Part shown: piece after piece, positions 53,293-61,189 of the stretch
How positions within the stretch are numbered: position 1 is the first letter of the stretch
How the letters are laid out: the number at the start of each line of letters is the position of its first letter
DNA from: Pseudoalteromonas apostichopi
GTDB taxonomy: Bacteria; Pseudomonadota; Gammaproteobacteria; Enterobacterales; Alteromonadaceae
Direction of reading: 5' to 3'
NCBI RefSeq assembly: GCF_030297135.1
Contig: NZ_AP028065.1
Span: forward strand, 682,001-746,000
DNA: 64,000 nt
Position numbers and translations under genes: made by a program
The notes under the pieces: generated by a model
Database searches by the model: none
What the model was told of the DNA's origin: nothing
Seen by the model: the letters and a program-made list of their open reading frames with translations, nothing else

Positions 53293-53960
53293 TGACAGTT
53301 TACGCATTTGAACATGATACTGATAACTTACCAACATCAGTAGCAACGGCGTTAAGCCCTGTGGTGTTTTCGCATATTTATAAACCAGAGCATAACATTG
53401 CAATTTGGCAGCGCAGCTTAGCTGAACAGCTGCAAAAAGAGGTAGCCGAGAGTATTGCAGCCAATCCTGATCTCAGTATAAACGCTGTGATCAACGAGGA
53501 TTCTATTCGAACTGACATTGATAAAGCTCTTGAAAAACTTCCATCAGCGCAGGAGTTAAAAGCTGATTTGGCAAAGTTAGTTGATATGTTTTGTTATTTA
53601 TTTGAGTTAAAGCGCACCGGATTACGCCTAAGAGTACTTGAACGTGCCATGTGCCCACGTTTTCATGTCGACAGAGTTCCTTGCCGGTTAGTCAGTACAT
53701 ATTGTGGTAGTGGTTCCCAATGGTTGCAAAATGCAGGACTTCATCGCACTAAACTTGGCGCTGGTCATCAAGGGTTAAGCGATGAAGAATCAGGATTAAT
53801 GACAGCAAATACTAAAATTCACTCTCTTAATGAGGGTGATGTAGCCCTATTAAAAGGCGAAACTTGGCAAGATAACGAAGGTAAAGGGCTTGTGCACCGC
53901 TCACCTGCACTTGCTGCTGGCGAAAAACGGCTACTTGTAACCCTCGACTTTATTGCTTAA
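53292..53960 (+). CDS. DUF1826 family protein
   Basis: 222 residues from the ATG at 53292, with GGGAGGA upstream and TAATG overlap with the COG0523 gene; a start at 53247 is inside it. A soluble protein with conserved Cys/His: MCPRFHVDRVPCRLVSTYCG, HRTKLGAGHQGLSDEESGLM, and HRSPALAAGEKRLLVTLDF. DUF1826 is commonly co-encoded with COG0523 GTPases in zinc-responsive operons and may be a metal-handling client or helper; that role is inferred from context. Confidence 0.85.
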   Translation: MTVYAFEHDTDNLPTSVATALSPVVFSHIYKPEHNIAIWQRSLAEQLQKEVAESIAANPDLSINAVINEDSIRTDIDKALEKLPSAQELKADLAKLVDMFCYLFELKRTGLRLRVLERAMCPRFHVDRVPCRLVSTYCGSGSQWLQNAGLHRTKLGAGHQGLSDEESGLMTANTKIHSLNEGDVALLKGETWQDNEGKGLVHRSPALAAGEKRLLVTLDFIA

Positions 53961-54008
53961 TACAAGCGTACCAGCTGCGTCTATTAATTCTAATAGGCGC
54001 TATTTCAC

Positions 54009-54752
54009 TCAAGAACACGCTATAACTGCACATGGCTTTAAATTAATGAAAAGCATACTAAGCGCACTTGCAATCGCTGTTAGAGCAAACATCCTTAGTA
54101 ACAAAATTAAGACATTCCCTGCACCACCAGCAAAAGTGCCTTTAAAGCTTAATGGGTAGCCATGAAAAACCATTAAATATAATACGTTAAAAAGCCCTAC
54201 CCGCATCCCGTCAATTTCATGGGTATCACCATTTTTTAAGTAAATTTCACACACTTGCAAGGTGGGTAATCTAACTCGTGGTTCGCCAAACTTTCGTTTG
54301 CGTTTTAGATCCATCGTATAGTGAAATAACACCTCTGCGATTTCATTTTTAGCAATTGTGATGGGACGATTTTGGTGCTTTTTAAACGTCAACTTATCAA
54401 CTTTAAGCTCATCCTTGCTTATGCTCATTGCCCATTTAGAACCAAAGCCATACTTCTTGTAAGTCATGACGCGCTTAGTAATAAACACCAATAAAAAGCT
54501 TGTAAGGCAAATTAAAAAAGCCAACCATGGTTTAACAACATCTTCTAAATAAAAACTAGATAACGAAATCGCAGATACCATGAGCGCAAAAATCACTTCG
54601 CTCCATCCTGATAACGTCGCTAAGCCTGGCAAAGATTCTAGTTCTGTTAATGAATCTTCGGTTAGTGACGATTTTCCTTTAAAGGCTGCATATCGAAACC
54701 ATTTTTTATCATTTAAATCCAGTTCTAGTGAGTGCTTAGCCATCGAGCCCAT
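54009..54752 (-). CDS. Unknown membrane protein, paralogue of the 59021 gene
   Basis: 247 residues from the ATG at 54752 (AAAGGGA upstream). N-terminal soluble part KHSLELDLNDKKWFRYAAF, two to three membrane helices (LFALMVSAISLSSFYL region, WLAFLICLTSFLLVFITKR), a soluble segment with MSISKDELKVD, and a last hydrophobic pair with KGTFAGGAGNVLILLLRMF. It shares its length, order and many motifs with the protein at 59021. No family recognised. Lone gene. Confidence 0.65.
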   Translation of the reverse strand: MGSMAKHSLELDLNDKKWFRYAAFKGKSSLTEDSLTELESLPGLATLSGWSEVIFALMVSAISLSSFYLEDVVKPWLAFLICLTSFLLVFITKRVMTYKKYGFGSKWAMSISKDELKVDKLTFKKHQNRPITIAKNEIAEVLFHYTMDLKRKRKFGEPRVRLPTLQVCEIYLKNGDTHEIDGMRVGLFNVLYLMVFHGYPLSFKGTFAGGAGNVLILLLRMFALTAIASALSMLFINLKPCAVIACS

Positions 54753-54942
54753 AAAAATCCCTTTTGTATTAATGCTTAATAGAAGCAACCTTTTTATTCC
54801 TTAAACTTATACATAACCAGAGCTCGCTCGTAAATACTTAAAGAACTAATAAGTTAAGCCCCCTTAGCCAATGAACGTGCTGTATTTAATGAAAAACCAG
54901 CTAAGCTTCGTATAACAAAGAAATTTATATATGTGAGCTGAT

Positions 54943-55416
54943 ATGGAGCGCCTTTTTCAAAATAGCCGGTTTTTAGTCATCATAGCGATTATCACTACAG
55001 CAATTTCGTCATTACTTGTTTATATAACCTGTGTTAACATCGTTTTTAATGTTGTTAAAACGACACTTATATCATTGCCTGACTCTGCTAAGGGAGGGAA
55101 AGAGATGATAGTCGAGCTTTTAAAAATTCTCGACTTATTACTTATCGGTATTACTCTTCAAGTTATTACCATCAGCCTGTACCGGCTATTCATTTCGCCT
55201 GCAACCACAAAGAGTAGCCAGTTTTTGGCCGCCTTTCATATCGAAGATTTTCATGACTTAAAAATTACTTTAGTGCAGGTAACATCCGTCATTTTAGTGA
55301 TTCTGTTTTTAGAACACGCCGTTGAATTCGGCGGCACAATAGAAACCCTCTACCTTGGTATTTCTATTGCGATTGTCGTTGCCGCTTCGACCTTTGCATG
55401 GCGTTCAATGAAATAA
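54943..55416 (+). CDS. yqhA: UPF0114 (YqhA-like) inner membrane protein
   Basis: 157 residues, four helices. It begins MERLFQNSRFLVIIAIITTA, has ILDLLLIGITLQVITISLYR and ISPATTKSSQFLAAFHIEDF, and ends with two helices. The conserved FxxSRF and ExxDxFLxG-type features match UPF0114/YqhA. Function unknown. Confidence 0.82.
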   Translation: MERLFQNSRFLVIIAIITTAISSLLVYITCVNIVFNVVKTTLISLPDSAKGGKEMIVELLKILDLLLIGITLQVITISLYRLFISPATTKSSQFLAAFHIEDFHDLKITLVQVTSVILVILFLEHAVEFGGTIETLYLGISIAIVVAASTFAWRSMK

Positions 55417-55498
55417 CCTTTAGTTTGGAAGCAAGAAAGTTGTTGCTGCAATCAAAGCTTAGTTATAATCGACTTTTCGACTCGATTTTGGTTTTTAA

Positions 55499-55807
55499 AT
55501 GAAAAAGCTTTCTAAAGTACAATTAAAACAGCAAGCCCTTGTATTAAATGTTGCCGACGCCCTTGAAGAGCAAGGTCGCGCAGAACTTGAAGGCATGTTG
55601 CAATGCTGGTTTGATGTGGAATACCACTTATTCCCAGGCTCATTGCTTTTATGTTTTCAATTTGAAAACCAGCAATCACTCGATGCAGCGACCCCAGAGC
55701 TATTAAAATGGCAAAAACGCCTAAGTGGCGCAATGCTGAAAAAAGGTGTGATTTTAAAAGACATGCGCAGGCATTTAGTATTTACCCTAAAAGGCCCAGA
55801 CGATTAA
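55499..55807 (+). CDS. Conserved small hypothetical protein
   Basis: 102 residues, soluble. QLKQQALVLNVADALEEQGR and RAELEGMLQCWFDVEYHLFP, then LCFQFENQQSLDAAT and KRLSGAMLKKGVILKDMRRH. Similar proteins are found in Vibrio, Shewanella and Pseudoalteromonas and are sometimes labelled Fis-like without good reason; I see no HTH. A terminator is not obvious and the repeat mosaic begins right after it. Confidence 0.6.
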   Translation: MKKLSKVQLKQQALVLNVADALEEQGRAELEGMLQCWFDVEYHLFPGSLLLCFQFENQQSLDAATPELLKWQKRLSGAMLKKGVILKDMRRHLVFTLKGPDD

Positions 55808-55857
55808 ATCGGATGAGTTAGCAAGAGTGTAGCCGCGATTTTATATCGCGTAGGGAT

Positions 55858-55885
55858 GGTGCTAGGTGCTAGGTGCTAGGTGCTA
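55858..55885. repeat. Four tandem copies of GGTGCTA
   Basis: Four perfect 7-base copies in a non-coding stretch. A short tandem repeat likely to vary in copy number between strains. Confidence 0.9.
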
Positions 55886-55933
55886 ACATCATAGCGTTGG
55901 TTTTGGGTTGGAATACCCTCCCCTTTGACTTTT

Positions 55934-55983
55934 TTCGGCGTTAAAACGCCTCCTACACCTCGCATCTTGTCCCTCGAAACTCG
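55934..55983. repeat. Intergenic repeat module, TTCGGCGTTAAAACGCC type, copy 1
   Basis: The module starts TTCGGCGTTAAAACGCC and runs through CTCGCATCTTGTCCCTC to AAACTCG. It is nearly identical to 58904-58953 and partly to 61044-61070. The first part is a small GGCGTTTTAACGCC-type palindrome. Confidence 0.85.
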
Positions 55984-57522
55984 CTAACTTATTCCAACAC
56001 CTGCATACTTAACACCAGATAACAACGCCATATCTTTGTGCCATGTTGCTAGATCATTAGCATTGAACTTAGCTAAAGAGTCATGACCACATGCCCTTGC
56101 CATAACCGACATTAACTCAGTTGAAGCTTCAAAAAAGTTCTTCAATTGATTTGCTGACTTTTCAATATTTAAGCGCTGACGTAAATCTTGCTTTTGTGTG
56201 GCAATCCCTGCTGGGCAGTTATTGGTATTACACATACGCGCAGCAACACAGCCAATTGCTTGCATTGCACTATTCGAAATCGCCACCCCATCAGCACCTA
56301 GGGCAAGCGCCTTTACAAAATCAATCGGCAAGCGTAAGCCGCCTGTTATGATCAAAGTAACATCACTTGCACCTTGTTCATCTAAGTACTTTCTTGCTCT
56401 GGCAAGTGCAGGAATAGTTGGTACGCTAATATGATCTCTAAAGATCTCAGGAGCTGCACCCGTGCCACCACCACGACCATCAAGAATGATGTAATCGGCA
56501 CTTGCATCGAGTGCAAATTGAATATCTTCCTCAATATGATTAGCACTTAGTTTAAATCCGATTGGAATACCACCCGTTACCTCGCGCACTCTGTCAGCAA
56601 ACTTTTTGAAATCGGCCGCACTGTGTAAATCTTTAAATGTTGGTGGTGAAATCGCCGAAGTACCCGCTTCAATTCCTCTAACCTCAGAGATTTTGCCAAC
56701 ATTTTTGTTGCCCGGTAAATGCCCCCCCGTGCCTGTTTTTGCCCCTTGCCCGCCTTTAAAATGAAAGGCTTGCACATTTTTTAATTTATCTTCGCTATAA
56801 CCAAAGCCTGCACTTGCTAACTCATAAAAATAGCGTGAATTGGCTTGCTGCTCTTCAGGAAGCATACCGCCTTCACCTGAGCAAATACCCGTACCAGCAA
56901 GTTCAGCTCCTTTCGCTAAGGAAACTTTGGCTTCTTCTGATAAAGCACCAAAACTCATATCAGAAACAAACAGCGGAATAGCCAGTTTTAATGGCTTTTT
57001 CGCTCGCGGGCCAACCACAAGCTCAGTATTAACAGCTACATCTTCCATTAAAGGTTGCGTTGCCATTTGTGCGACCATCAACTGTAAGTCATCCCATTTA
57101 GGTAATTGATATCGTGGCACCCCCATCGACACCATAGGACCATGATGACCAAGCTTTGATAATCCTTCTCGAGCTAATTGATGAATAAGCTCAACGGTAG
57201 GTTCCTCTTTAGTTGCTGTAGCAACTGGCGAATCAGAGGCTTGAATTTGCACGCCCGGCCCTTCTTGACCAACTAGGCTTTGATCAAATTGTTTGTGACT
57301 ACCATCACAAAATGGCGCATTGGCAGTGTGCTTACATTGGCATAAATAGGCATCGCCCGACTCTTCTGCTGTAAATGCTTTGGGTTTGAAATCGGTTCCG
57401 GCATGTGAGCCGTCACAAAATGGCTGGTTTTTAGAACGCCCACAGGCACAAAAGTAATACTCTTGCCCCTGTTCTAAGGTGACTTTTTTCGGCGAAACGG
57501 CTGCAATTATAGGTTTGCTCAT
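55984..57522 (-). CDS. Double-CDGSH / glutamate-synthase-domain fusion protein
   Basis: 512 residues. Residues 1-76 hold two CDGSH iron-sulfur motifs (CACGRSKNQPFCDGSH at 25-40; CQCKHTANAPFCDGSH at 61-76). Residues about 110-512 form a glutamate synthase/FMN barrel: IPLFVSDMSFGALSEEAKVS, GTGICSGEGGMLPEEQ, HFKGGQGAKTGTGGHLPG, YIILDGRGGGTGAAPE and LALGADGVAISNSAMQA, with the cluster cysteines CVAARMCNTNNC. It lacks the glutaminase domain. Likely an FMN redox enzyme taking electrons through the CDGSH clusters; substrate unknown. Confidence 0.85.
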   Translation of the reverse strand: MSKPIIAAVSPKKVTLEQGQEYYFCACGRSKNQPFCDGSHAGTDFKPKAFTAEESGDAYLCQCKHTANAPFCDGSHKQFDQSLVGQEGPGVQIQASDSPVATATKEEPTVELIHQLAREGLSKLGHHGPMVSMGVPRYQLPKWDDLQLMVAQMATQPLMEDVAVNTELVVGPRAKKPLKLAIPLFVSDMSFGALSEEAKVSLAKGAELAGTGICSGEGGMLPEEQQANSRYFYELASAGFGYSEDKLKNVQAFHFKGGQGAKTGTGGHLPGNKNVGKISEVRGIEAGTSAISPPTFKDLHSAADFKKFADRVREVTGGIPIGFKLSANHIEEDIQFALDASADYIILDGRGGGTGAAPEIFRDHISVPTIPALARARKYLDEQGASDVTLIITGGLRLPIDFVKALALGADGVAISNSAMQAIGCVAARMCNTNNCPAGIATQKQDLRQRLNIEKSANQLKNFFEASTELMSVMARACGHDSLAKFNANDLATWHKDMALLSGVKYAGVGIS

Positions 57523-57776
57523 TATTGTTCCCTCACGGTTGCTACATTACATTGCTATGTTCAAAGTACAGCGATTGAGGTAAGTATTAATTTAAGGCTT
57601 ACTTGCTTTACAAAGGGTAGTTCAGCTCAGTTAAAAAACGAGCTCGTAAGCGCCTTAGAATTTACTTAGCTATCACTAATCGACTATATAACCGCAACAA
57701 GCAGCCAAGATATCAGCCATTTCATATTTTAAGGTAAGAGGCAAATCGGTTTATAAAGCATTGTGGGAGTAATTAT

Positions 57777-57937
57777 CACAAAGAGGAAAAGAGACGCTAA
57801 GCTTAAGAGGTATTATTAACAACAAATTTGATGGTTTTGGTGGGTTACTCATTCACTTCTCACTCTCTTCTCTTTGTGCAAAAAATATTGAACCACAGAG
57901 TACACCGAGGCGCTTCGCGCTGCACAGAGAAAAACAG
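57777..57937. repeat. CACAAAGAG repeat, copy A
   Basis: 161 bp. It starts CACAAAGAGG and includes CTCTTTGTG at 57870-57878, so its left 102 bp are bounded by an inverted repeat; a GAACCACAGAGTACACCGAG tail follows to GAGAAAAACAG. It is close to copy B (60745-60904). Confidence 0.88.
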
Positions 57938-57948
57938 TATTCAATACA

Positions 57949-57973
57949 CGCGAAATAAATTTCACGCCTACGG
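57949..57973. repeat. GCGAAATAAATTTCACGCCTAC module, copy 1
   Basis: Matches 58771-58797 and 63406-63432 nearly base for base. Position immediately after copy A and before acpH. Confidence 0.8.
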
Positions 57974-58022
57974 GTGAGCATTTCAGCTCATCTGTTGGGT
58001 TTTGAGTCTGAAAGCTAATAGC

Positions 58023-58613
58023 TTAAAGCTGCTTTTCCACCCCTGCTTGCTTAACATGCTCAATCAGCTCGGGGAAAAACGCTAAAAACACAGCGTCTAA
58101 CTGTTGATAATGGCGGGCAATATCTTCAGCGGCTCCTGCAAAGTTGTTGGTAAAACGAATACGTCTGGCGATGTTATCAAGGGCAAGGCTAACCCCATCG
58201 AGCGTTTCATATTCTTTAAACCAATCATTGTTTGTAATACTGGTAACAACTTGCTGCATGCGTGAAGGCATCATGGCTTGGCGCGCATTTAAAAGGCCAT
58301 AACTGTGCTGTTTGAAATCAGCCAATGGTAGGTTATTAAACCGCTGCCAATGCTGAATAAGAAAGTGATCGAACGCCACATCAATTGCAACACTGGCAAA
58401 GCGTTTACGCGCTGGCGAAAAATACTGCTTAGCCTCTTTTACAAGTGGATGTGAGTCGGTAAACCTATCAACCAAATAATGATTTTCAAGGCCATTTTTA
58501 ACCGCATCGGATAACTGCTCTGAATATCGACGTCCACCAAAATCACCCAGCAGATTACCAAAGTGTGAATCAGCCGTCGGTTGTGCTAAATAAAGGTGAG
58601 CCAAGTAGTTCAA
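58023..58613 (-). CDS. acpH: Acyl carrier protein phosphodiesterase
   Basis: 196 residues. It begins MNYLAHLYLAQPTADSHFGN with the family's LGDFGGRR segment, followed by HYLVDRFTDSHPLVKEAK and ASVAIDVAFDHFLIQHW, in which the His and Asp residues coordinate the catalytic metal of the HD-like DUF479 fold. Role: removes 4'-phosphopantetheine from ACP. Lone gene with repeat-filled flanks. Confidence 0.9.
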   Translation of the reverse strand: MNYLAHLYLAQPTADSHFGNLLGDFGGRRYSEQLSDAVKNGLENHYLVDRFTDSHPLVKEAKQYFSPARKRFASVAIDVAFDHFLIQHWQRFNNLPLADFKQHSYGLLNARQAMMPSRMQQVVTSITNNDWFKEYETLDGVSLALDNIARRIRFTNNFAGAAEDIARHYQQLDAVFLAFFPELIEHVKQAGVEKQL

Positions 58614-58770
58614 CGCATTCTCTGAATTAAGTCATTTTATGTATTGTAAAAGAATACTTGTAAAAGGGTCTAGAGATCGAGTTGCAAGTAAACAAATTGT
58701 GCCGCAACTTTATCTTGCGTAGCAATGGTTTGTAGGTGTTTTCTGGCATTGAGCGTTTTAAATAGATCAT

Positions 58771-58797
58771 CGCGCTAAATAAATTTCAGGCCTACAG
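58771..58797. repeat. GCGAAATAAATTTCACGCCTAC module, copy 2
   Basis: CGCGCTAAATAAATTTCAGG followed by CCTACAG, two differences from copy 3 (63406-63432), including the preceding ATCAT/TTCAT context. Confidence 0.75.
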
Positions 58798-58903
58798 TAA
58801 CGTGTTTAACCATAGCGATATGCAGGCACAATCAACTAAAAGCTTAAAGCTCTTTTGTTTTAATCTGACTTCTTACGACTGATATCTAATATCTCCATTT
58901 TTG

Positions 58904-58953
58904 TTCGGCGTTAAAGCGCCTCCTACACCTCGCATCTTGTCCCTCTAAACTCG
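58904..58953. repeat. TTCGGCGTTAAAACGCC module, copy 2
   Basis: Same order as copy 1 (TTCGGCG, ACGCC/GCGCC, CTCGCATCTTGTCCCTC, AAACTCG) with two substitutions. Confidence 0.85.
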
Positions 58954-59020
58954 TATCTTTCCCCTTACAACTCGCTAACTTAAGTACTTTAAGTCTGATA
59001 ACTTTATAAATAGCTCACCT

Positions 59021-59743
59021 TTATGACTTTAAATTAAAAGCCAACATTACAAGAGCCGAAATGATCGCAGAAAGAGAAATTAGCCGCATAATCAAAATCA
59101 CAATATTACCAGCACCACCTGCAGTCGTGCCTTTAAAGAACAGCGGGTATTGATAGAATTTTAAAAGATATAACACATCAAAAAGACCCACTCGCATATT
59201 ATCTAGTGTAACAACCTTGCCATCTTTTTGATGAATTTCACAAGCGTGTAAATTGGCCGTTTTATCGTCCACAATACGGCCACTTCTGCCATGAAAAGTA
59301 TAATTAAAAACGATTTCTTTGATATCGTCTTTAGTGATATGCAAAATTTTTGAAGCTTTTCCCTTTACTGCTTGCCTATCTATTTCGAGTGAGTCTTTTG
59401 ATATGCTCATAACCCACTTACGACCAAAGCCAAACTTGTTATAAATCATGATTCGCTTGGTAATAAATACACAAAGGTAACAACTCACACTAGTTACAAA
59501 AGCGGATATCGGCTGCATCATTTCTTGTAACACTAGGCTCATTACAGCAATAGCGATAGTCATAAAGAAAAACAAAAACTCAGCGCCACCCGACAACACA
59601 GCTAAGCCCGGTATCGACATAAGTTTTGTATTAGAATCAGCCTGCAAAACGGGCTTTTTATAGAAAGTTGAAAACCTAAACCAAACTCGGTCGCTCAGGT
59701 TTAAATCAAGGGAGTGCTTCGAAAGTGGCTGATTATAATCCAT
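59021..59743 (-). CDS. Unknown membrane protein, paralogue of the 54009 gene
   Basis: 240 residues. Shared motifs with 54009: KHSLDLNLSDRVWFRFSTFY, LLSGGAE-like region before the helices, VFITKRIMIYNKFGFGRKW, MSISKDSLEID, MRVGLFDVLYLLKFYQYPLF and KGTTAGGAGNIVILIMRLI. Two N-terminal helices and a C-terminal pair are visible. The family is not recognised. A duplication within 5 kb suggests a tandem origin later separated. Confidence 0.65.
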   Translation of the reverse strand: MDYNQPLSKHSLDLNLSDRVWFRFSTFYKKPVLQADSNTKLMSIPGLAVLSGGAEFLFFFMTIAIAVMSLVLQEMMQPISAFVTSVSCYLCVFITKRIMIYNKFGFGRKWVMSISKDSLEIDRQAVKGKASKILHITKDDIKEIVFNYTFHGRSGRIVDDKTANLHACEIHQKDGKVVTLDNMRVGLFDVLYLLKFYQYPLFFKGTTAGGAGNIVILIMRLISLSAIISALVMLAFNLKS

Positions 59744-59838
59744 TATTTAAGTTTCCATTTTTAAAACACAATTCTGCCATTACTTTTCCATTAAGCCAAC
59801 CTATCTACTTGAAGGTACATTTCCTTTACGTTCAAGCA

Positions 59839-60585
59839 CTAAACTAACTGCCCAACAAAGTTCACCATATTGTGCGCTACAATTGGAAAAACAAGACTGC
59901 CAGTACGCTCCCTTAACCACAGCAAAATAAATCCATAACTCCCAGTTAATACGATTCTGAATGCAGACAAATGCCACTCACCATCGATATACATAACACC
60001 ATGAACTAGACCAAATAATAAAACTAAAAGTAAGCCTGCAATGTTTATTTGCGAGCCAAAGAAATTAATTCGCGATGAAACAACAGCCAATGAAAAACAA
60101 AATAGTAAAACACCTCTAAACATTGGCTCTTCATCGAGTCCTGGGATAAGAGCTTGATAGAGTAATGTTTCAAAGTCGTAATTTGGTCCATCGCCTAGGC
60201 TAAGCGTTACAATAACTTGCAATGCTATAAACAAACTTAAAACAAGCATTGCTGGCTTTATAGAGCCTTCATTCTGACTAAAAGTAAAACCTGCCTCCTT
60301 GATTTTAAAGTCACTTTTAAAAGCGGCTAATGAAGCTAAAACTAAGGCCCAAACAGTAATAGCGACTATTTTCCCTGACCAATTCCATTTAAGATCTGAA
60401 AAGACTAAATCCAGTGAGATGAGTTCTTTACCTTTGAATAAGGCCAAGAAATAGCAAAATAGAATAAAAAGAGTTCCAAGAAACCAAGTTAGGTTTATTG
60501 TAACTTTATTGAGTGTTTTTAAAATTAAAACGAGTAATAGAACAACGCCTAGATTGGCGATCATTCCAAAATACATATCTGGCAT
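59839..60585 (-). CDS. CPBP-family intramembrane metalloprotease
   Basis: 248 residues from the ATG at 60585 (AAGGA upstream; another ATG at 60591). Seven or eight helices. The catalytic motif is GLDEEPMFRGVLLF (E-E-x3-R), with LVHGVMYI and IVAHNMVNFVGQ supplying the two His motifs, as in CAAX/Abi proteases. Substrate unknown; the family includes prenyl-protein and bacteriocin-immunity proteases. Confidence 0.85.
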   Translation of the reverse strand: MPDMYFGMIANLGVVLLLVLILKTLNKVTINLTWFLGTLFILFCYFLALFKGKELISLDLVFSDLKWNWSGKIVAITVWALVLASLAAFKSDFKIKEAGFTFSQNEGSIKPAMLVLSLFIALQVIVTLSLGDGPNYDFETLLYQALIPGLDEEPMFRGVLLFCFSLAVVSSRINFFGSQINIAGLLLVLLFGLVHGVMYIDGEWHLSAFRIVLTGSYGFILLWLRERTGSLVFPIVAHNMVNFVGQLV

Positions 60586-60744
60586 AACCATCCTTGGTGA
60601 GCTTATTAGCTCAAACTTTATTGTTGTTTAATTTCTATAATAAACACAAAAACAACCAACTAAACAGATATTTGTTTGTGTTCAAATTCAAACTGAGCAT
60701 ATTTTTAACTTCCCAAAGCAAATGAACTAAAGAGAAATAATTTT

Positions 60745-60904
60745 CACAAAGAGGATAAGAGACGCTGCGCTTAAGAGGTATTATTAAAAACAAATTTGAT
60801 GGTTTTCTGGGTTACTCATTCACTTCTCACTCTCTTTTCTTTGTGCAAAAAATATTGAACCACAGAGTACACCGAGGCGCTTCGCGCTACATAGAGAAAA
60901 ACAG
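60745..60904. repeat. CACAAAGAG repeat, copy B
   Basis: 160 bp, nearly identical to copy A: CACAAAGAGGATAAGAGACG, ACTCATTCACTTCTCACTCT, TTCTTTGTG, GAACCACAGAGTACACCGAG. Confidence 0.88.
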
Positions 60905-60921
60905 GGTTTGAAAATAATAAT

Positions 60922-61043
60922 CACAAAGAGGATAAGAGACGCTGCGCTTAAGAGGAATTATTAAAAAATTGATGGATTTGTTGGGTTACTCATTCACTTC
61001 TCACTGTCTTCTCTTTGTGCTAAAAATAAATTGAACCACAGAG
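60922..61043. repeat. CACAAAGAG repeat, copy C (truncated)
   Basis: 122 bp. Same left part with small deletions; it stops at GAACCACAGAG and joins the TTCGGCG module, so the CACCGAGGCGC tail of copies A and B is missing. Confidence 0.85.
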
Positions 61044-61070
61044 TTCGGCGTTAAAACGCCTAAACTCGCA
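61044..61070. repeat. TTCGGCGTTAAAACGCC module, copy 3 (short)
   Basis: TTCGGCGTTAAAACGCC is followed directly by TAAACTCGCA, skipping the middle of the full module. Confidence 0.75.
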
Positions 61071-61143
61071 TCTCGCAAACTTTTTCGTCTGATAGCTGAC
61101 GGCTGAAAGCTGATAGCTCCTTCCCCTAGCAGCTCGCAAACTT

Positions 61144-61170
61144 GTTGGGTTTCGCTTCGCTCCACCCAAC
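61144..61170. repeat. GTTGGGT/ACCCAAC inverted repeat
   Basis: Seven-base arms with a 13-base spacer just after the DUF4785 stop region on the minus strand; it could act as terminator for the DUF4785 gene or be a repeat module. Confidence 0.55.
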
Positions 61171-61189
61171 ATACGATAAGAACTCCCCT

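Larger units (their letters stand above)
57523..58022. other. Intergenic region with repeat copy A
   Basis: 500 bp. The left 250 bp are AT-rich without recognisable features. Copy A of the CACAAAGAG repeat fills 57777-57937, followed by a GCGAAATAAATTTCACGCCTAC module at 57949-57973 and an AAAGCTAATAGC segment that also recurs elsewhere. Confidence 0.7.
58614..59020. other. Intergenic repeat mosaic between acpH and the membrane protein gene
   Basis: 407 bp. A segment near 58690-58735 (GCCGCAACTTTATCTTGCGT) resembles 55831-55867 (GCCGCGATTTTATATCGCGT). Next are a GCGCTAAATAAATTTCAGGCCTACAG module (58771-58797) and a TTCGGCGTTAAAGCGCC module (58904-58953). No gene is seen. Confidence 0.75.
60592..61189. 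other. Intergenic repeat mosaic with copies B and C
   Basis: 598 bp without a gene. Copies B (60745-60904) and C (60922-61043) lie head to tail, then a shortened TTCGGCGTTAAAACGCC module, a GCTGATAGC-type segment (61091-61120) and the inverted repeat at 61144-61170. It is the densest part of the mosaic. Confidence 0.8.

Noticed and set aside
60745..61043. CRISPR array
   Set aside because: The repeats are 120-160 bp, few, and in unequal lengths without regular spacers; no cas genes are present.
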